This document shows, one piece after another, positions 62,210 to 64,000 of a stretch of 64,000 nt of DNA. How positions within the stretch are numbered: position 1 is the stretch's first letter; the number at the start of each line of letters is the position of its first letter. The notes under the pieces were generated by a model. It was given only the letters and a program-made list of their open reading frames with translations. It searched no databases and was not told where the DNA came from. This DNA is from Labia minor (lineage: Eukaryota; Arthropoda; Insecta; Dermaptera; Spongiphoridae): positions 36,173,787 to 36,237,786 of the forward strand of contig OY720346.1 in NCBI GenBank assembly GCA_963082975.1, read 5' to 3'. Position numbers and translations under genes: made by a program.

Positions 62210-63115
62210 TTTATCTAACTCTGTGTCTCTACAGTTTTCGAAAGTTCTTAGCCGCACCATCCACATTTCTTTAAGCGTCCCTATCCTGAGCTACAACCAA
62301 ATCCTACCCTGTCCCATCTCTCCCATGTCCCTTCCTTCATTGTCCACCCACCTTGGTCCTTGGTCTTCCACCGGATGTTTCCCAATCGGTTTCTCCCACA
62401 ATTTCTAGTTTCTCCAATTCCAACCACGTCCCCTTTCCATCCCAGCCTTCTCGATTTTATAACCTTAACTATATCTGGACATTATTTCTCGTTATGCCAT
62501 CTCCGCCATCCCCCTGTGACCTCAACTTCTTTTGGCCTATAAATGCTGCGAACAATATTAATCTCTCAAATACTCTAAATCTACTCTCGTCTCCCAGAGT
62601 CATCGATAGGGTGACCAAACGTCCCGTCTTTAGGTGCTCTGTCCCAAAAATGTCTTCGGGACACCCTGCTGTTCAATATTTAGGACATTTCGTAATTTTT
62701 TTTTCAAAATTTTTTCAATTTAGTTCTAAAAAAAAGGTATACCGTTTGTCCCGGTTTGGTGTTTTCGAAATATGGTCACCCTAGTCATCGATCAACATGA
62801 AAAATAATTGTTTTATATATTTTAATTTTGATCCTCTTTGATGAGATAAGCCCTTTTGCTGCATAATAACAGGCGTTACTCAATTACAACGTCGATTTAA
62901 ATTCTTCTCGAATATTATTATCCTTCGTGATTAGAGATCTTAAGTATTTAAATATTTATACTTTTTCAAATTCTACATTTTGTATGTTAATTGTATGTAA
63001 GTCGTATCCGTATCATAATTCTTGAATTTTTTTGTTTAATTACATTTCGTTTGATTTTTCCCCAATTTCTCTAATCACATGTCTCCTCTTCCAGTCCAAT
63101 TCATTTACCTATCAA
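62210..63115 (-). mobile_element. Non-LTR retrotransposon fragment 1
   Basis: On minus, 62222-62400 reads like the C-terminal end of a reverse-transcriptase ORF (AQDRDAWRNV, AAKNFRKL); upstream at about 62995-63025 is the segment that in fragment 2 contains the RT active-site region. Frames are broken throughout. Interrupted by the hAT-type MITE at 62607-62783. The 62210-62400 and 62990-63110 parts recur at 63594-63772 and 63885-64000. Confidence 0.65.
62607..62783. mobile_element. hAT-type MITE with exact 8-bp target duplication
   Basis: 177 bp. Inverted ends TAGGGTGACCA (62607) and its complement ending at 62783. Flanked by an identical GTCATCGA at 62599-62606 and 62784-62791. Internal (gtcccgtcttt ... 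tttgtcccggt) subterminal repeats. Noncoding; inserted into the non-LTR fragment, therefore younger than it. Confidence 0.9.
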
Positions 63116-63590
63116 TGTTGCATAAGGAATTTAAATTTCTTAATTTGGCTAGAACACTCCATTTTTTAAAATTTTAAATAGAGGGAGAGAGAGAGAGGTT
63201 CTAATTATATATATATCTGTTTCTATGACAGCAAAAAAGTAAACAAATTACATACATACAAACACTCTCCTTTATATATATTTCTGGAAAATGGAACACC
63301 CGCAGCTCAGCTCAGGAGTTACCCAAGATTCTAATTTCTTTTTTATTTTTCATCATTATGAGGTACCCTTCACCTCAGAAAAATTTGGTTACCTTACTCC
63401 TTGTAGTTTAGGCTCTGGAGTTTTTTGCGTACAGACGGACACTATCGTATTAAATATATAGATTATTATTGTATACTATCATCTAGTAATATAACAAGCT
63501 AGCAGCTAGTAATATAATAATTTTTTTTATTTTAAAATCACAATCTAATAAATACTATACAATACTAAATACTAATAAGTGATAGTTGTA
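63116..63590. other. Spacer with microsatellites
   Basis: Contains a (GA)n run (63181-63197), TA tracts and a GC-normal patch (63295-63440). No gene or paired repeat ends seen. Confidence 0.45.
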
Positions 63591-63593
63591 TAC

Positions 63594-64000
63594 TGTGTCT
63601 CTACAGTTTTCGAAAGTTCTTAGCCGCAGCATCCACATTTCTCTAAGCGTCCCTATCCTGAGCTACAACCAAATCCTACCCTGTTCCATCTCTCCCATGT
63701 CCCATCCTTCATTGTCCAACCACCGCGTCCTTGGTCTTCCACCGGATGTTTCCCAATCGGTTTCTTCCAAATATATTTTTGGCCGATCTTTGTGTGTTAG
63801 CACTATTAATTTCTAGCTCCACCTCTTTTCCTGCTTCGATTAATTTTTCTACGCTATCTTTGATTGCAGTTGCCGAATCGCCTATAATATTTAAGTCGTA
63901 TCCGTAGCATAATTCTTGAATTTTTTTGATTAATTACATTTCGGTTGATTTTTCACCAATTTCTCTAATCACATGTCTCCTCTTCCAATCCAATTAATTT
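63594..64000 (-). mobile_element. Non-LTR retrotransposon fragment 2 (runs off the window)
   Basis: Same family and orientation as 62210-63115. On minus, from about 63925 to 63805, it reads QELCYGYDLNIIGDS then EKLIEAGKEVELEINS, which resembles the reverse-transcriptase catalytic box (normally FADDL, here YGYDL, so mutated) and the segment after it. It then jumps to the C-terminal ORF end at 63594-63772, implying a deletion relative to fragment 1. Confidence 0.65.

Noticed and set aside
62353-62784. 143-codon plus-strand frame
   Set aside because: It runs across the boundary of a retrotransposon fragment and a nested MITE with an exact target duplication, so it cannot be an old gene.

Overview
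This is a 64 kb piece of a very AT-rich arthropod nuclear genome, almost certainly an insect. Genes are split into short exons by GT-AG introns. The gene set includes a chitin deacetylase with a chitin-binding domain, and the transposons are typical insect families (mariner, hAT, Helitron-like, non-LTR). The order cannot be fixed from sequence alone. All exon models come from reading splice sites and codon phase by eye; the joins listed close in frame throughout.

Layout. (1) 1453-1592 (+): last exon of a PNUTS/PPP1R10-like gene. (2) 4365-14300 (+): GPCPD1-type glycerophosphodiester phosphodiesterase (CBM20 + GDPD), 14 coding exons, with an upstream promoter/5' exon containing a CRE. (3) 15734-21474 (-): sulfite oxidase, 10 coding exons found, initiator exon not located. 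(4) 22734-24796 (+): TOMM20, head-to-head with sulfite oxidase. (5) 24.8-32 kb: gene-poor, repeats and decayed elements. (6) 32093-34120 (-): secreted trypsin-like serine protease with a propeptide, flanked on both sides by decayed paralogue fragments. (7) 37754-45397 (+): SCCPDH-like oxidoreductase, 9 exons, with two mariners, a hAT and a palindrome in one intron. (8) 46813-58877 (-): chitin deacetylase 2 (vermiform type) with two phase-matched alternative exons for the chitin-binding domain. (9) 59-64 kb: transposon-rich.

The genes do not form an operon or an obvious pathway. The only arrangement suggesting shared control is the divergent pair SUOX/TOMM20, both encoding mitochondrial proteins. 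The most informative signals are the alternative CDA2 exons with altered catalytic motifs, a sulfite oxidase intron made mostly of a dispersed repeat, the decayed protease copies, Helitron/HINE-like elements recognisable from their ends, and a short nonautonomous hAT with an exact 8-bp target duplication. I found no convincing new multi-gene system.
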